64,000 nt of DNA from Archilochus colubris (lineage: Eukaryota; Chordata; Aves; Apodiformes; Trochilidae): contig CM041115.1 of NCBI GenBank assembly GCA_023079485.1, forward strand, positions 24,701,005 to 24,765,004, read 5' to 3'. Below are positions 52,601-60,307 of this stretch, piece after piece. A program made the translations under genes and the position numbers. Numbering within the stretch: position 1 is the stretch's first letter; each line of letters starts with the position of its first letter. The notes under the pieces are model-generated. The model worked only from the letters and a program-made list of their open reading frames with translations, was not told where the DNA came from and searched no databases.

Positions 52601-55085
52601 ACGGATCAACTGCCCAACCAGACTTTGGTTTTACTCCTGTTGAAAAAATAAAAAGGAAGAAGGGAAAAAGTTTTACTTCTCACTCAAAGAAAGCTAAAAC
52701 AATATAGTTCAAAATCAGAGCACTGCAGATAAAATTTCCAAGAAGTTAAATTTAAAAAGAAACAGTTGACCAGTAGGCCTCCTAGAACACACCCTGGAAT
52801 TAATAAGCTTTAATTAAGCAGATAAACAAAAAAACAAAAGCAAAAAGAAACAAAAATTGTCTTAGAGGCAAGGCATTCTGCCTAACTACATAAAACCACT
52901 GAGATTACTGCTCTGTGTTGGTACACTACTGTTGTACACTACTGGTGCAACTGTCTCAAATGTCTTCACATGGAATCATTATGGAACACATCCTTTTTTC
53001 CCCTTAAAGCAGTTTACAGATCTTACAATTGGAAAGAAAAACTGACACGAAATAAATGGATGGAGTTAGATCAATGATGTAAGTTTGTTGAATTTTCACT
53101 GTAATTTAAGTAACATTAAACTGTGTTGAATTTGGAACTAATTTTTATTATTATTAATTTGGTTGGAAATCCTTAGAATCAAGGTAATTAATACTGTCTC
53201 CTCTATATAGTTCATACTAGCAAACTGTGTTTGCTATATCCTACTATCATTTAACTTCAGATTCTTCAGCACAATTCCTCTGGCACATTTTTACTGTCTT
53301 ACAGAAAAGAAAATCTGTAAGTAATGTACTGCACTTTTATTAGGCCTTCCTTCCCCTCCCATCTCATAGTTATATCAAGCTGTATTTATGGAAATTGTAA
53401 TCTAAGAAAAACAGAGCTTTTAAAAGTAATTTTGACTAGCTGGATGAAGTGAAATAAACTTATTAAAATCACTGTACTCTCTATGTCACCCCAGTCAGTA
53501 GTTCCTCGAAGTTTGAAATTTGAGGGTTTTTTTTAATATGGACAATTCTATCTTTCGAATGAGTTCAGTGGAGTACTTCTACTACTCCATTTCATATTTA
53601 CTTTATTGAAAGCCTCACTTAAGAGAACCTAGTGAAAACACAGTCTGCAGAATAAATCTGAACACATGAAAATAATACAAATTTTTAGGTCATGATAACA
53701 CCTCTGTCATGATTTTTGAAAGACAGAAATGGCAATGAGAAACTGTGTCTGACACCAGAAACATCTGTGTGGCAAACATATCTATTATACTAACAAAATA
53801 TAACACTAGATAATGCTGATTTACAGATGCACATCTTTTGTCAATGAACACAAAATGTTGTAATATAAAATTATTTAAAATACACTTTTTAAAACACTTT
53901 TTTAAATACACTTTTTAAAATTCTCTAGATACATTTCACTGTGTACTGTACTGCAAACAGTAATTGCAAATACTAGCCTCAATTCTGACTCAATCAATGG
54001 TCTGATTTAACGTGTAAGGAAAGCAGAGTAAAGAGAGCCTTCTATGCACTTCAGAAATACAGAAAAGCATTTTTCCAATTGACGTCATGTGATAACAGTT
54101 AAATTTTAAATCAAACTACATACCAAGGTTCTTTTCTAGCCATTGATGTCCTTCTATCAGCTGATCTATTAAAGCAAAATAATGCGCAGAGGCTTCATCA
54201 GGCATGACCCATCCTCCTGTAACTATTTCAAATTGTCCATCTTTTATTAACCTGAAGAATACATAACTTGTGTTCAGAATCTTGCATATGAATAAACACT
54301 ATTAAAATCAATTTCTTAGTATCCAATAGGTATTTAACAGAGACATGATGCCATAATCTGAACTGCTTGTGCTACTTCCATCACTGGACTACACTTCTTC
54401 AACCAAACAGGAAAGAACTTACAAGAGCAAGGGTGTAGAGTTGTGAATACTTTACCATGTAAGTAGCTGTGTGTTTATAAAAAATACATGCACAAATGCA
54501 GATCAGAAAATTTCATTTCCTAATTGTATTACAACTAAAGGAAAAGAAAAAACAAAAACCATATAAATAAGTAGCTAGTATAAACACTTATTTCTATAAA
54601 TGCCAACACTTTAATGGGACTTCTAATAAAGTTTATAATCACAATTCCAGTACAATTTGAATAATATCTTCAGCATCATACATGGAAACTTGTAGTCAGC
54701 TTTTTCAGAAACTCAGTAGCTTGGTTTCACCTCTTTAAACATATATTTATTTTGTTGCTGAAAAAAAGACAAAGCCCAGAATATCAGAACTTGAGTAGCT
54801 TATTATTCTAGCAATTCTGCATTGCGAAAAGTAAAATTTCAAATTCAAAGTCCTAATACACGAAGTCTTGAAACATGCCACATGGAATGTAAGAAATAGA
54901 TCAGTGTTCAAACCTTTTAATGGCATCTTTTTTTTGGCTATCTATTCCATCCCACCATTTTGAAAAGTAAGATATTTCGGACCACATAAATTTCCTCCGA
55001 TTGTCTTCTTGCAGTTTTATAACCATGTTATTTAAGATATGCTGTGTCTGATCTTTGAAGTAATCATCAAATGTTTTCAGCCAAC
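7528..55085 (-). CDS. MAN2A1: MAN2A1, Golgi alpha-mannosidase II, 16 internal exons (span)
   Basis: Alpha-mannosidase II (GH38) is a type II membrane enzyme of the medial Golgi. It trims the alpha-1,3 and alpha-1,6 mannoses of GlcNAcMan5GlcNAc2, committing N-glycans to the complex type. The sixteen exons listed separately (A to P in transcript order) join without a stop into 818 codons of a protein that is about 1,144 residues in human. Visible landmarks in order: Trp after HNDPG (exon A), nucleophile loop DPFGHS (C), acid/base GDDFRY (E), [10 protein letters not shown] (F), zinc histidine in [10 protein letters not shown] (G), then the C-terminal beta domains ending at [10 protein letters not shown] (P). 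MAN2A1 rather than MAN2A2 is called from segments such as [20 protein letters not shown] and [20 protein letters not shown], and from the long introns. The exons carrying the membrane anchor and the HND motif, and the final exons, lie outside the window. Nothing suggests a pseudogene. Exon letters are mine; by comparison with the 22-exon human gene they are probably exons 4-19 (inference). Confidence 0.96.
7662..9572. other. MAN2A1 intron P/O
   Basis: 1.9 kb intron. Its middle holds a decayed CR1 ORF1 fragment, listed separately. The remainder is unremarkable AT-rich sequence. Confidence 0.8.
8870..9330 (-). mobile_element. CR1 LINE ORF1 (esterase region) fragment
   Basis: Read on the minus strand, it contains [11 protein letters not shown], then after a stop [14 protein letters not shown] and [12 protein letters not shown]. 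This resembles the SGNH-esterase-like segment of CR1 ORF1 as I know it (GDSLLRGTEGPIC followed by PDPxHREVCCLPG). The GDS serine motif is corrupted and several stops are present, so it is dead. It is unusual because most CR1 copies keep only the 3' end; here the ORF1 portion is left without ORF2 or a tail. GC content is clearly higher than the flanks. Boundaries are approximate. Confidence 0.65.
9573..9714 (-). CDS. MAN2A1: MAN2A1 exon O
   Basis: 142 nt, phase 0 start after acceptor ctgcag, donor gtaagt. It encodes [20 protein letters not shown] then [27 protein letters not shown] plus the first base of Gly. The KLPLQAN-YPM-TMAYIQD segment is near-invariant in Golgi mannosidase II. Confidence 0.97.
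9715..10798. other. MAN2A1 intron O/N
   Basis: 1.1 kb AT-rich intron. No repeat or RNA gene recognised. Confidence 0.8.
10799..10932 (-). CDS. MAN2A1: MAN2A1 exon N
   Basis: 134 nt between acceptor tttag and donor gtaatt. Two bases complete Gly and the exon ends in phase 0. It encodes [20 protein letters not shown] then [32 protein letters not shown] and [11 protein letters not shown] are conserved in the C-terminal beta domain. Confidence 0.96.
10933..13654. other. MAN2A1 intron N/M
   Basis: 2.7 kb intron. It contains a 171-codon plus-strand open frame at 11957-12472 overlapped by a 140-codon minus-strand frame at 12328-12750. Neither resembles a known family, and both are compatible with chance or an ancient unrecognised insertion. 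A GC-richer patch at about 13050-13160 is also unclassified. Confidence 0.7.
13655..13769 (-). CDS. MAN2A1: MAN2A1 exon M
   Basis: 115 nt between acceptor ttttgtag and donor gtaaga. It encodes [20 protein letters not shown] then [18 protein letters not shown]. The start is fixed by homology: the family continues directly from DGNAK into PYVY. A second, strong-looking acceptor (tttttgcag) lies 16 nt inside the exon; using it would shift the frame. Confidence 0.94.
13770..17281. other. MAN2A1 intron M/L
   Basis: 3.5 kb intron. It holds a short CR1 3' fragment near 15094-15168 and a GC-richer unclassified stretch at about 14690-14900. The rest is AT-rich with no recognised element. Confidence 0.75.
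15094..15168 (-). mobile_element. CR1 LINE 3' end fragment
   Basis: Contains a degenerate CR1 tail on the minus strand: a cacataattgtcac segment followed by tttggaaaagacctctaaga and atccaactgtcaac, which is the typical reverse-complemented 3' end of CR1. Only about 75 bp can be supported. Confidence 0.7.
17282..17404 (-). CDS. MAN2A1: MAN2A1 exon L
   Basis: 123 nt, phase 0 at both ends, acceptor tttag and donor gtaaat. It encodes 41 codons: [20 protein letters not shown] then [21 protein letters not shown]. The reading frame stays open for about 51 further codons past the donor, but that stretch does not resemble the family, and the expected continuation is found in exon M. The donor is therefore placed after DGDAK. 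Confidence 0.95.
17405..17517 (-). other. MAN2A1 intron L/K, 113 bp
   Basis: The shortest intron in the window, with donor gtgtgt at the exon K side and acceptor tttag at the exon L side. It is much shorter than the other introns (0.66-13.9 kb). Its length is not a multiple of three, so retention would shift the frame. Confidence 0.93.
17518..17748 (-). CDS. MAN2A1: MAN2A1 exon K
   Basis: 231 nt, phase 0 at both ends, acceptor caacag and donor gtgtgt. It encodes 77 codons: [20 protein letters not shown], a variable linker, then [25 protein letters not shown] and LENSY are family landmarks. Only 113 bp separate it from exon L. Confidence 0.95.
17749..19207. other. MAN2A1 intron K/J
   Basis: 1.5 kb intron. 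About 430 bp in the middle is a partial endogenous-retrovirus LTR in antisense orientation to MAN2A1, listed separately. Confidence 0.8.
18283..18712 (+). mobile_element. Endogenous retrovirus LTR, partial (U3-R)
   Basis: Matches a common bird ERV LTR in sense orientation: tcatatggtgctatgttttg near 18325, ggagacacagacagaaca near 18473, tgccttcccaagtaactg near 18600 and ggagatggctgaacacctgc near 18644. The usual TATA region is decayed and the U5 end after about 18712 is missing. It is the same family as the element at 51804-52226 but on the other strand. No internal retroviral genes are visible. Family recognition is from memory, and the left end is approximate. Confidence 0.75.
19208..19373 (-). 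CDS. MAN2A1: MAN2A1 exon J
   Basis: 166 nt between acceptor ctgcag and donor gtatgc. The first base completes Arg and the exon ends in phase 0. It encodes [20 protein letters not shown] and onward through [20 protein letters not shown] to EAYQ. VYNP-EQ and QISAVWD are the conserved start of the C-terminal beta-sandwich region. Confidence 0.95.
22561..22586. repeat. Poly-A tract (26 bp)
   Basis: An uninterrupted run of 26 A, with gctaag on both sides (in ggctaagct before and gctaagtgg after). No element body is visible next to it. Confidence 0.95.
24997..25019. repeat. Poly-A tract (23 bp)
   Basis: An uninterrupted run of 23 A in the large J/I intron. No adjacent retroposed body is recognised. 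Confidence 0.95.
25489..25521. repeat. A-rich simple repeat
   Basis: Two A-runs separated by gg, following a shorter interrupted A-run. Confidence 0.9.
27814..28550 (+). mobile_element. CR1 LINE, 5'-truncated ORF2 C-terminal region
   Basis: Plus-strand CR1 remnant. Broken frames give [20 protein letters not shown] and RNSVTSRSR, then [19 protein letters not shown], the CR1 ORF2 region downstream of the reverse transcriptase core. It then runs into cagcctggacaagaggaggc and the 3' untranslated part. The usual ATTCTGTG tail is missing: the match fades at about 28550 into a G/T-rich stretch to about 28620. Frameshifts and stops show it is inactive. Its protein resembles the 49.3 kb copy (QQCAQVAK) rather than the 38, 45 and 62 kb copies. 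Confidence 0.93.
31352..31389. repeat. 19-bp tandem duplication
   Basis: Two adjacent copies of agagattcagaatacaacc differing at one base, lying in the large intron. Confidence 0.95.
32060..32097. repeat. TA/CA microsatellite
   Basis: Alternating (TA)n, (CA)n and (TA)n dinucleotides, interrupted by tgtataa. Confidence 0.9.
33276..33343 (-). CDS. MAN2A1: MAN2A1 exon I (68 nt)
   Basis: The smallest exon, between acceptor tgtag and donor gtaaat. It encodes [22 protein letters not shown] and two bases of an Arg completed in exon J. It matches the SQDSLPQK linker of mammalian MAN2A1 that joins the middle domain to the first C-terminal beta domain. A 13.9 kb intron follows it. Confidence 0.93.
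33344..35768. other. MAN2A1 intron I/H
   Basis: 2.4 kb intron with no recognised repeat. A 116-codon minus-strand open frame at 34020-34370 is Lys/Glu-rich and unlike any family I recognise. It is probably fortuitous. Confidence 0.7.
35769..35883 (-). CDS. MAN2A1: MAN2A1 exon H
   Basis: 115 nt between acceptor aacag and donor gtaagc. The first G completes an Arg codon and the exon ends in phase 0. It encodes 38 codons, [20 protein letters not shown] then [18 protein letters not shown], the middle-domain helix after DYGTR. Confidence 0.94.
35884..37234. other. MAN2A1 intron H/G
   Basis: 1.35 kb AT-rich intron. Nothing recognised. Confidence 0.8.
37235..37420 (-). CDS. MAN2A1: MAN2A1 exon G (zinc-ligand histidine)
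   Basis: 186 nt between acceptor ttccag and donor gtaatt. It encodes 61 whole codons with [10 protein letters not shown], then [20 protein letters not shown] and [11 protein letters not shown]. The [10 protein letters not shown] motif carries the second zinc-binding His (His471 in the Drosophila enzyme). It marks the passage from the catalytic barrel into the three-helix middle domain. Confidence 0.97.
38441..39912 (+). mobile_element. CR1 LINE, ORF2 reverse transcriptase to 3' region
   Basis: Antisense to MAN2A1. The first frame covers the reverse transcriptase from [20 protein letters not shown] through RAS-like [19 protein letters not shown] and [12 protein letters not shown] to [15 protein letters not shown] one-base deletion at the FADDT catalytic motif (about 39100) shifts the frame. 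A second frame then continues from [20 protein letters not shown] to [20 protein letters not shown]. The 3' untranslated region follows, and the element ends near gtgaccctgctctgtcaagg without its ATTCTGTG tail. It is closest to the 45 and 62 kb copies. Confidence 0.96.
41214..41314. repeat. Local duplication, about 39-bp arms 62 bp apart
   Basis: accattgaatctctgtgaa followed by aaaaattttcttctaaaa at 41214-41252 recurs with one substitution and one base fewer of A at 41276-41314. Confidence 0.9.
41494..41696 (-). CDS. MAN2A1: MAN2A1 exon F (active-site loop)
   Basis: 203 nt, phase 0 at its start after acceptor ttcag and two bases of a split Arg at donor gtgagc. It encodes [13 protein letters not shown], then [20 protein letters not shown] and [17 protein letters not shown]. 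The Trp of YWSGY lines the active site in the family. The linker around [13 protein letters not shown] differs most from mammalian sequences. Confidence 0.96.
41697..43089. other. MAN2A1 intron F/E
   Basis: 1.4 kb intron. It holds a small CR1 tail at 41950-42042, the rest being AT-rich without recognised features. Confidence 0.8.
41950..42042 (+). mobile_element. CR1 LINE 3' end with internal deletion
   Basis: gaggtgggccacaaaaatga is joined to aactagatggacctttaaag and cattctgtgattcatgaa. The last part is the classic CR1 3' end with its ATTCTGTG unit. Most of the body between the two parts is missing. Confidence 0.85.
43090..43267 (-). CDS. MAN2A1: MAN2A1 exon E (acid/base motif)
   Basis: 178 nt between acceptor accaag and donor gtaaat. 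The first G completes an Arg codon. It encodes 59 whole codons, [20 protein letters not shown] followed by GDDFRY and ending HPEWHVK. The second Asp of GDDFRY is the general acid/base in the Drosophila enzyme (Asp341). The [16 protein letters not shown] stretch is the clearest single match to MAN2A1. Confidence 0.97.
44544..45848 (-). mobile_element. CR1 LINE, ORF2 C-terminal half to 3' end
   Basis: Minus-strand CR1, in the same direction as MAN2A1. Its ORF2 pieces include [20 protein letters not shown] and [18 protein letters not shown], with the FADD reverse transcriptase motif intact at 45408-45419, and it ends in a CR1 tail at the low-coordinate side. It is interrupted by small deletions: QCRLETELL is followed by a shortened stretch compared with the 62 kb copy. 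The 62082-63552 element is nearly identical in inverted orientation. Confidence 0.96.
46837..46870. repeat. GT/AT microsatellite
   Basis: Irregular tgtgtgtgtatatgtgta type dinucleotide run in the E/D intron. Confidence 0.9.
47818..48080 (-). mobile_element. Solo LTR with 6-bp target-site duplications
   Basis: The element body 47824-48074 (251 bp) begins TGTAG and ends CTACA, a perfect short terminal inverted repeat of the TG...CA retroviral kind. It is flanked directly by gatcac at 47818-47823 and again at 48075-48080. An AATAAA signal is present only on the minus strand (47924-47929), which suggests that orientation, the same as MAN2A1. An inverted repeat, gtgggtgtgagtcccacct (47906-47924) against aggtggactcacacccac (47982-47999), lies next to the signal. 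A 6-bp duplication is usual for beta-like (ERVK-class) elements. The family is not recognised, and no internal viral genes are present. Confidence 0.82.
48377..48450. repeat. 37-bp tandem duplication at exon D donor
   Basis: Two adjacent 37-bp copies (48377-48413 and 48414-48450) starting aagtttttcctttgaagagt and differing at one base: gcct in the first, acct in the second. The second copy contains the last two bases of exon D and its GT donor. On the minus strand the first copy has GC in place of GT. Confidence 0.96.
48449..48635 (-). CDS. MAN2A1: MAN2A1 exon D
   Basis: 187 nt between acceptor ttccag and donor gtacag. It encodes 61 whole codons, with [20 protein letters not shown] and [13 protein letters not shown]. 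These include the Cys cluster and the MPFYSYD substrate-site segment of alpha-mannosidase II. The last two exon bases and the donor lie inside a 37-bp tandem duplication (48377-48450), described separately. Confidence 0.96.
49286..51022 (+). mobile_element. CR1 LINE, longest copy in window
   Basis: Antisense to MAN2A1. It starts upstream of the reverse transcriptase (tttttgcctccgttttgtct) and continues with [40 protein letters not shown], a frameshift, then [20 protein letters not shown]. The catalytic motif reads SADN instead of FADD at 50064-50075. It runs on through [20 protein letters not shown] to the 3' untranslated region and a proper tail (gattctgtaattct). Stops and frameshifts show it is dead. 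Confidence 0.96.
51804..52226 (-). mobile_element. Endogenous retrovirus LTR, minus strand
   Basis: The plus strand begins tgtcatggtttaggcccagc, the reverse complement of the 3' end of a common bird ERV LTR, and ends around aactctactccagctgaact, its 5' end. On the sense (minus) strand a TATA box (TATATAAG, 52103-52110) and an ATTAAA polyadenylation signal (51928-51933) survive. Part of the middle (the segment that reads ggagatggctgaacacctgc in the 18 kb copy) is missing or replaced. No internal genes and no clear target-site duplication are seen. Confidence 0.8.
52463..52636 (-). CDS. MAN2A1: MAN2A1 exon C (catalytic nucleophile)
   Basis: 174 nt between acceptor caacag and donor gtatgt. It encodes [20 protein letters not shown] and onward to EFFWRQNW. 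The Asp of DPFGHS is the catalytic nucleophile and a zinc ligand in the family (Asp204 in the Drosophila enzyme), and it is intact. Phase: two bases complete Gly at the start; one base of the next Asp codon is left at the end. Confidence 0.96.
52637..54123. other. MAN2A1 intron C/B
   Basis: 1.5 kb AT-rich intron. Nothing recognised beyond short internal repeats of acactttttaaa near 53882. Confidence 0.8.
54124..54251 (-). CDS. MAN2A1: MAN2A1 exon B
   Basis: 128 nt between acceptor ttcag and donor gtatgt. The first G completes an Arg codon begun in exon A, and the final G starts the next Gly codon. It encodes 42 whole codons containing [20 protein letters not shown] and [10 protein letters not shown], part of the GH38 catalytic barrel that holds the conserved GGWVMPDEA signature. 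Confidence 0.95.
54252..54913. other. MAN2A1 intron B/A
   Basis: 0.66 kb AT-rich intron. Nothing recognised. Confidence 0.85.
54914..55085 (-). CDS. MAN2A1: MAN2A1 exon A (start of catalytic domain)
   Basis: 172 nt, opening with two bases of a split Gly codon after acceptor cttag and closing with AG before donor gtttga, a weak donor. It encodes 56 whole codons beginning WLKTFDDYF. The first Trp is the conserved residue of the HNDPGW motif that stacks on the sugar; the His and Asp zinc ligands themselves sit in the preceding exon, off the right edge. [16 protein letters not shown] is a typical GH38 segment. Confidence 0.95.
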
Positions 55086-56846
55086 CTAAGAAAAAGAAAA
55101 TATGAAACTTAAATTGCTTTAAACAGTCTTAGAGACCTGGTTTCGCTCCCTGCAAAAAGTTAAGTGAAGCATTTTCCTAAGCAGCTGAACTGTACATGTC
55201 ATGGGTAATTCAAAGTGCTGAAGTGTTAAAACCTCCAGAACTTTGTTTTGCAAAGTTGAGATGTTATATTTCCTAAACTTTTAAGTATATGGAATATTAG
55301 ACTTCCTAATCTGATCAGCAGAATATATAAGGTTTAAAAAAATCTAGAGTTTGGGGGTTTTTCTAAGTGTAAATTAAGAATTTGAAAAGGAAGATGCATA
55401 AATCTCCAAAAAGACCATCCTTCATAACTTCCACTTGGTTTCCTTAACTGTACCATCCACTAATAGATCATCTTTCCTGCCCATGCCCTATTCCCAACAA
55501 GTACCCCCAACACTCTCTAATTCTTCCTTCAATGTCTTATTTCTTCTTTCAAACCATGAAGTAGCCCATCACATTCATTCAAGTGCTTCCAAAAGAGAGA
55601 CAGCATTTCAGTTCAAGGAAGTATATACAACAGAGTAACTAATGAAGAACGTAAGTAATATTTCACAATGGTCCTACACAGTATGTAACCACACAGTGTG
55701 AGCATTGTATTCCAGACAAATATGAACATAGTGATTCTACTCCAATTTGCCACTTCTGTTCTGCAGAGGCACTGCCACTCTAGCACAGTGTCAGTCTGCT
55801 TAAAAGAACATACAGGACTAGACTGTTCTGGAACAAGAATACTGTTTCAAGGCAGTTATGCATATGCATAAAAAATTAGTATTAAAAATAATTTTAAGTC
55901 TAATAAAAAAATCCACATTATTATTTAATAGAGTCTGAACAGTGGTTTAGAAAGGATAGATTATACTTTATTAGAAGGACAGAAAATAAATTATCATATT
56001 AGGTAGAAATGTAATGTGATGTAATTTGACCATATGAACATTCTTTTTCAATAAACAGGAAATTGTTAATTATATTTTGAATACAGAGTTTTTAAACTAG
56101 GACACTAGACACTGTTGCATTCCTACTTTGGTTGCATTACTTCAAGGTTGCACTCTCCCTTTGCAAAGATCCAATTTCGATAAGGTATTCAGAAAAAAAA
56201 CAAAACACCACAATTATTAAAAAAGATGGTTTTTTACTTTGGAAATGAGGAAATAAAACTATAAAACTTCAGAAGAAAAATGGTAACTCAGTATAGATAT
56301 TTTTTCTTATAACCAGATGTTTAGCACCTAGAATAATCATAACAACTGATGCAAGTTTCTCTAATATCATGCTAGCACACAAATAACAGAGGATGAACTA
56401 ATACCAATTGTTTTCCTATACTGTAATACATTTTAAAAATAAACAATTTCAGTGTATTTTTACATTGTAGCAATAAAGCAAATTTACATTGAATTATTCT
56501 TCTTTAAACATTCCTGAAAAACTTAATAAGGTAACCTATACAAAGAAGCACAGAGCTAAATGCCAAAGGAGCTGGCATAAAAATACATGATGTAGGAAGA
56601 GCAATGTTATGATTAGAGTTTGTTCTGGTTCAGTATTATTCAGTTTATTAGCCTATGGTTCAGATAACACTGAACTTAAGACACTTTGAAACTTCTCAAA
56701 GATACTAATAAGTACTCACAGAACTGGTTACAAGACAGCAGGAAGTCCTCTGAAATTTGTCATGCATCAGACATCTTGCACTTTAACATATTCACTTCTG
56801 AACAGAACAGAGTATTATCAGTTGGAAAGGCTCTACACCAATTACA

Positions 56847-57060
56847 TAATCATAGAATGGTTTGGGTGAGAAGGTACCTTGAAAGTGATCCAGTTCTAAC
56901 CCCTCTGCCATGGGCAGAGACACCCTGAATTAGACCAGGTTGCTCCAAGACCCATCCAACCTGGCCTTGAACACTTCCAGTGAGGGGACATCAACGACCT
57001 CCCTGGGCAACCTGTTCCATTGTCTCACCACCAGTGTCTGTACAGCAACATTTCCCTCCA
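56847..57060 (-). mobile_element. CR1 LINE 3' fragment
   Basis: Reverse-complemented CR1 3' end: aatcatagaatggtttgggt, then cccctctgccatgggcagag, atccaacctggccttgaaca and ccctgggcaacctgttccat. It stops matching near 57060. Confidence 0.92.
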
Positions 57061-57194
57061 GCGAGTCAATATGGGAGGAGGCATCAGTCACCATGGGGGT
57101 GGATGGTGCAGACCCACAGACTGGAGCTTGCAGCCTTGGATCTCTGTTGAGTGCTCACTGTATCTACTCGCACCACCTCACCAGAGCTTATCAA

Positions 57195-57736
57195 TAGTTA
57201 AAACATGTAATTAAGGACATTGTCCAAAGCCTCTCAAATGCTGACAGACTGGGGACATCAACCTCTTCTTCAGGAAGCTAGTTCCAGTGTCTGATCATCC
57301 TCTCAGTACAAAAATGTTTTTTAATGTCAAGTCTGAACCACCCTTGTCACAGATTTTAACCACTCCCATGTGTCCTTACTGGATACCAGGGACAAGACCT
57401 CAGGACCTCCCTATCTACTTCCTCTCCTCAGGAAGCTGGAGAACAATGATGCTATCTCTCTATCTCCTTTTCTCCAAAGCAAACAAACCCAAAGCCCTCA
57501 GCCACTCCTCACAGGACATGCCTTCCAGCCCTCCCACCAACTATCTCACCTCCTCTGGACACATTCAAGAACCTTGATATCCTTCTTAAATTTTGGGCCC
57601 AGAACTGCACACAGTATTCAAGATGAGGCTGAACCAACAGTGAATACCACAGGACAATCCCCTCTCTTGACCAGCTAGTATGATGTTGCTGACATGCTGC
57701 GTTTGATGCCCCCCAGGATATGGTTTATCCTTGTCA
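57195..57736 (-). mobile_element. CR1 LINE fragment, older subfamily
   Basis: Reverse-complemented CR1 3' region: gggacatcaacctcttcttc, ggaagctagttccagtgtct, cagccactcctcacaggaca, ttttgggcccagaactgcac and ccccccaggatatgg. It is more diverged than the 45 and 62 kb copies. About 135 bp of non-CR1 sequence separates it from the fragment at 56847-57060. Confidence 0.88.
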
Positions 57737-60307
57737 TGATTAAAATTGCAGTTACCAAAACTAAGTATGCTAACATCAGCAAATTAACACTTGTCAGTTT
57801 AAATATATTTGTCTATAAAAATGCAAGCAAGAGAAAAAATACTGTCTTTAATGTCATTATGCTTTGACTTAATAGGTTTTCAGCCAGCTACTTTCATTTG
57901 CTAACAGCACATGGCATAGCAGTACAGTGTACACAGAGATACGTTGCTTGCTTTTTGATTGCCTCATTTATTTGTATCCTCGGAACAGTAGAAACTTGAT
58001 TTTTTTTTCACTCTACACATATTAATCATCATGTAGTTGACCGAGTTTTAACTGTTTTCCTCACTCTGTTAATGTAAATTTTCTGAGGTCAACAGCAGAC
58101 TCAAAAAACCATGCCCAAATGTGAGTGAAATATATTGCTATGCAGAAATTCCTGAAGCATTTCATTAACTGATTTACCAGATATTCCTGTCTACACTTTC
58201 CAGTCCAATTTCCTTCTCGATGATCTGTCAGCTGCTTGCACTAGAGAAAGGTATTTTTGAGTCTTAGTACAGTTAAATGCAGTTGTAGACATACAAGCAC
58301 AGTTTCAGGACAAAATCAGAATAGAAGTTTTTTATAGAATTTTTTTTAGCATATTAAAAAAGTAGCCTTATTAATAAAAGCACTGCACAATTTGATCATG
58401 ACAAGAACTACAAATCAACTTTGAAAATATTAAATCATTACTATACCAAGAGTGTTTGAGCACTGCTTACATGTATCTGCTAGACTGTTAGGTAGGGTTT
58501 TTGTGGCATGGGTACTTCTTTTGTCTTTTGGTTTTATTAGCTGTTGAAATAAAATAAAAAAAGACTTTTAAGTTGCTTACTATCAGAATAATCCTCCAGT
58601 TGTCCCGAAAGTGGGGTCCATCCCCCACTTATTATCCCCAGTGCAATAAGCTGAATCTCACACACAGTCAAGATATTCGCTTTAATATCCAGTTCTGCAC
58701 AGAAAAGGAAGCATGCTGGTATTCTCCAAAGCTATCTCAGCTTCCAGAAACAGAAGGGCTACTTTTATACAAAGAAACATACAGGATTACTTTATGTTTA
58801 ATTGTATTCCATCACTTGTATACATGATTGGTTAACTAGTTCTTAGTTTCCATTTAAATAGACACTGATTTAAAATGTCACCACACATGCACAAAGAGTG
58901 AGGGGCTTTTTATAAGCAGGGGTCCCTCCAGCCTAAAGGTGGGTATTTCAATATGCTAATAATACACTAATATGTTAATAGTATGTTTATACACAAGTCC
59001 AATTAGTCAGTATTTTCTTCCTCATGCTCAAGGCTATGACTAAAATAAGTTGTATGGAGTACTTCTTTCCTTCCATCTGTCTTGAAGGCCTGTTCTTCAA
59101 GTACAGGTTGCTGACTTATTGGGATATGTTTTTCACTAATTCTTCCTGTTTCATTGTTATGTAAGCTCTGTTTTTATTCTACATCTCTTTGTTCCCTTTG
59201 ATGATTTTCCCCAAAACTTTTTTTATTTCAATTAATAACTGACATCACTGTGCTTGAGAGGAAACATTCTTAAAAAAAGATTTCTAATTTCTCATGAAAC
59301 CTCTTTTAATGAAGACTGAGACCTTGTCCTGTGTCTGGAATACTGTCCCTTGTTACATTAACACATTTTTTGGAGAGAAGTTTGCATCCCATTTACTTTA
59401 TAGCAGTTAATAGTTAATTCCACTGAGTCTTAAATTCACATATCAATGCTGCTTCTTGCAAACTAAACTTGCATAATTTATAAATTTTACGTCAGAATCC
59501 AACAAAACCATTAAATGTCAGCTAGGATTATACAGCTTTCCAGAAACTAGAAAGAATCTCTTCACAACAAAGACAAAGGAAAAAGAAACAAAAAAACCCT
59601 CTCCCACTTGAAGTCTCCTACCACCTCATTTGCAACCATAGAAATACTAAGAAGTTAGACAGGAATTAAACTCATTTAATTCATTATGTCAAAAAAACAA
59701 TTGTTAGCTGCCCAATTTCCCATCCTTATTCTAGATCTCATCCTCCTCTACAGCAGAAAAACTAGGCGTTCACCATTCAGCATGTATTTTTCATTCTTTA
59801 CAAAGCTTTCATAATTCTTTTTTTAAGAAAACACTATATACTCTTGCTGTTTATAAAAAGGAAAACAAGTCCTAAACAAACAGTGGTGACTGATTTTTTT
59901 TTTTTCATGTCCCTATTAAAACACAACAAGAACATATCAGTGAGCTTCCAATTTACAGTTCAAAACATTTACAGGTAAAGTTTTTAAGAAATCAGAACAG
60001 ACAACAGAATCAAACTTTTATGCTTAAGTTTTCTTTTATCTTAACACTGCTGCAATTAGCTTCAAAGTGCTATGCAGAGTTCTTCCTGGGAAATGGAGAT
60101 TGCCTTAAATAATAAAAAGGAGTTGATGAGAGTGCTAGTAGTAAGGTAAAGTTATCAATGTTACAGGTAATTCATGAAGTGTTAAAAAGTAGTATACAGA
60201 CCTGACATATAGATCTGCATACAGATATGCACATTCACTTTTACATTCATGTTTGCTTAGGTAGAAATTGAGGGTGGGTAGAAAGGGGAGAAAAAATCTA
60301 TTTTAGT

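Noticed and set aside
7528..55085. Assignment to the paralogue MAN2A2
   Set aside because: Diagnostic stretches in exons E, I and O follow MAN2A1, and the intron sizes are too large for the compact MAN2A2 gene.
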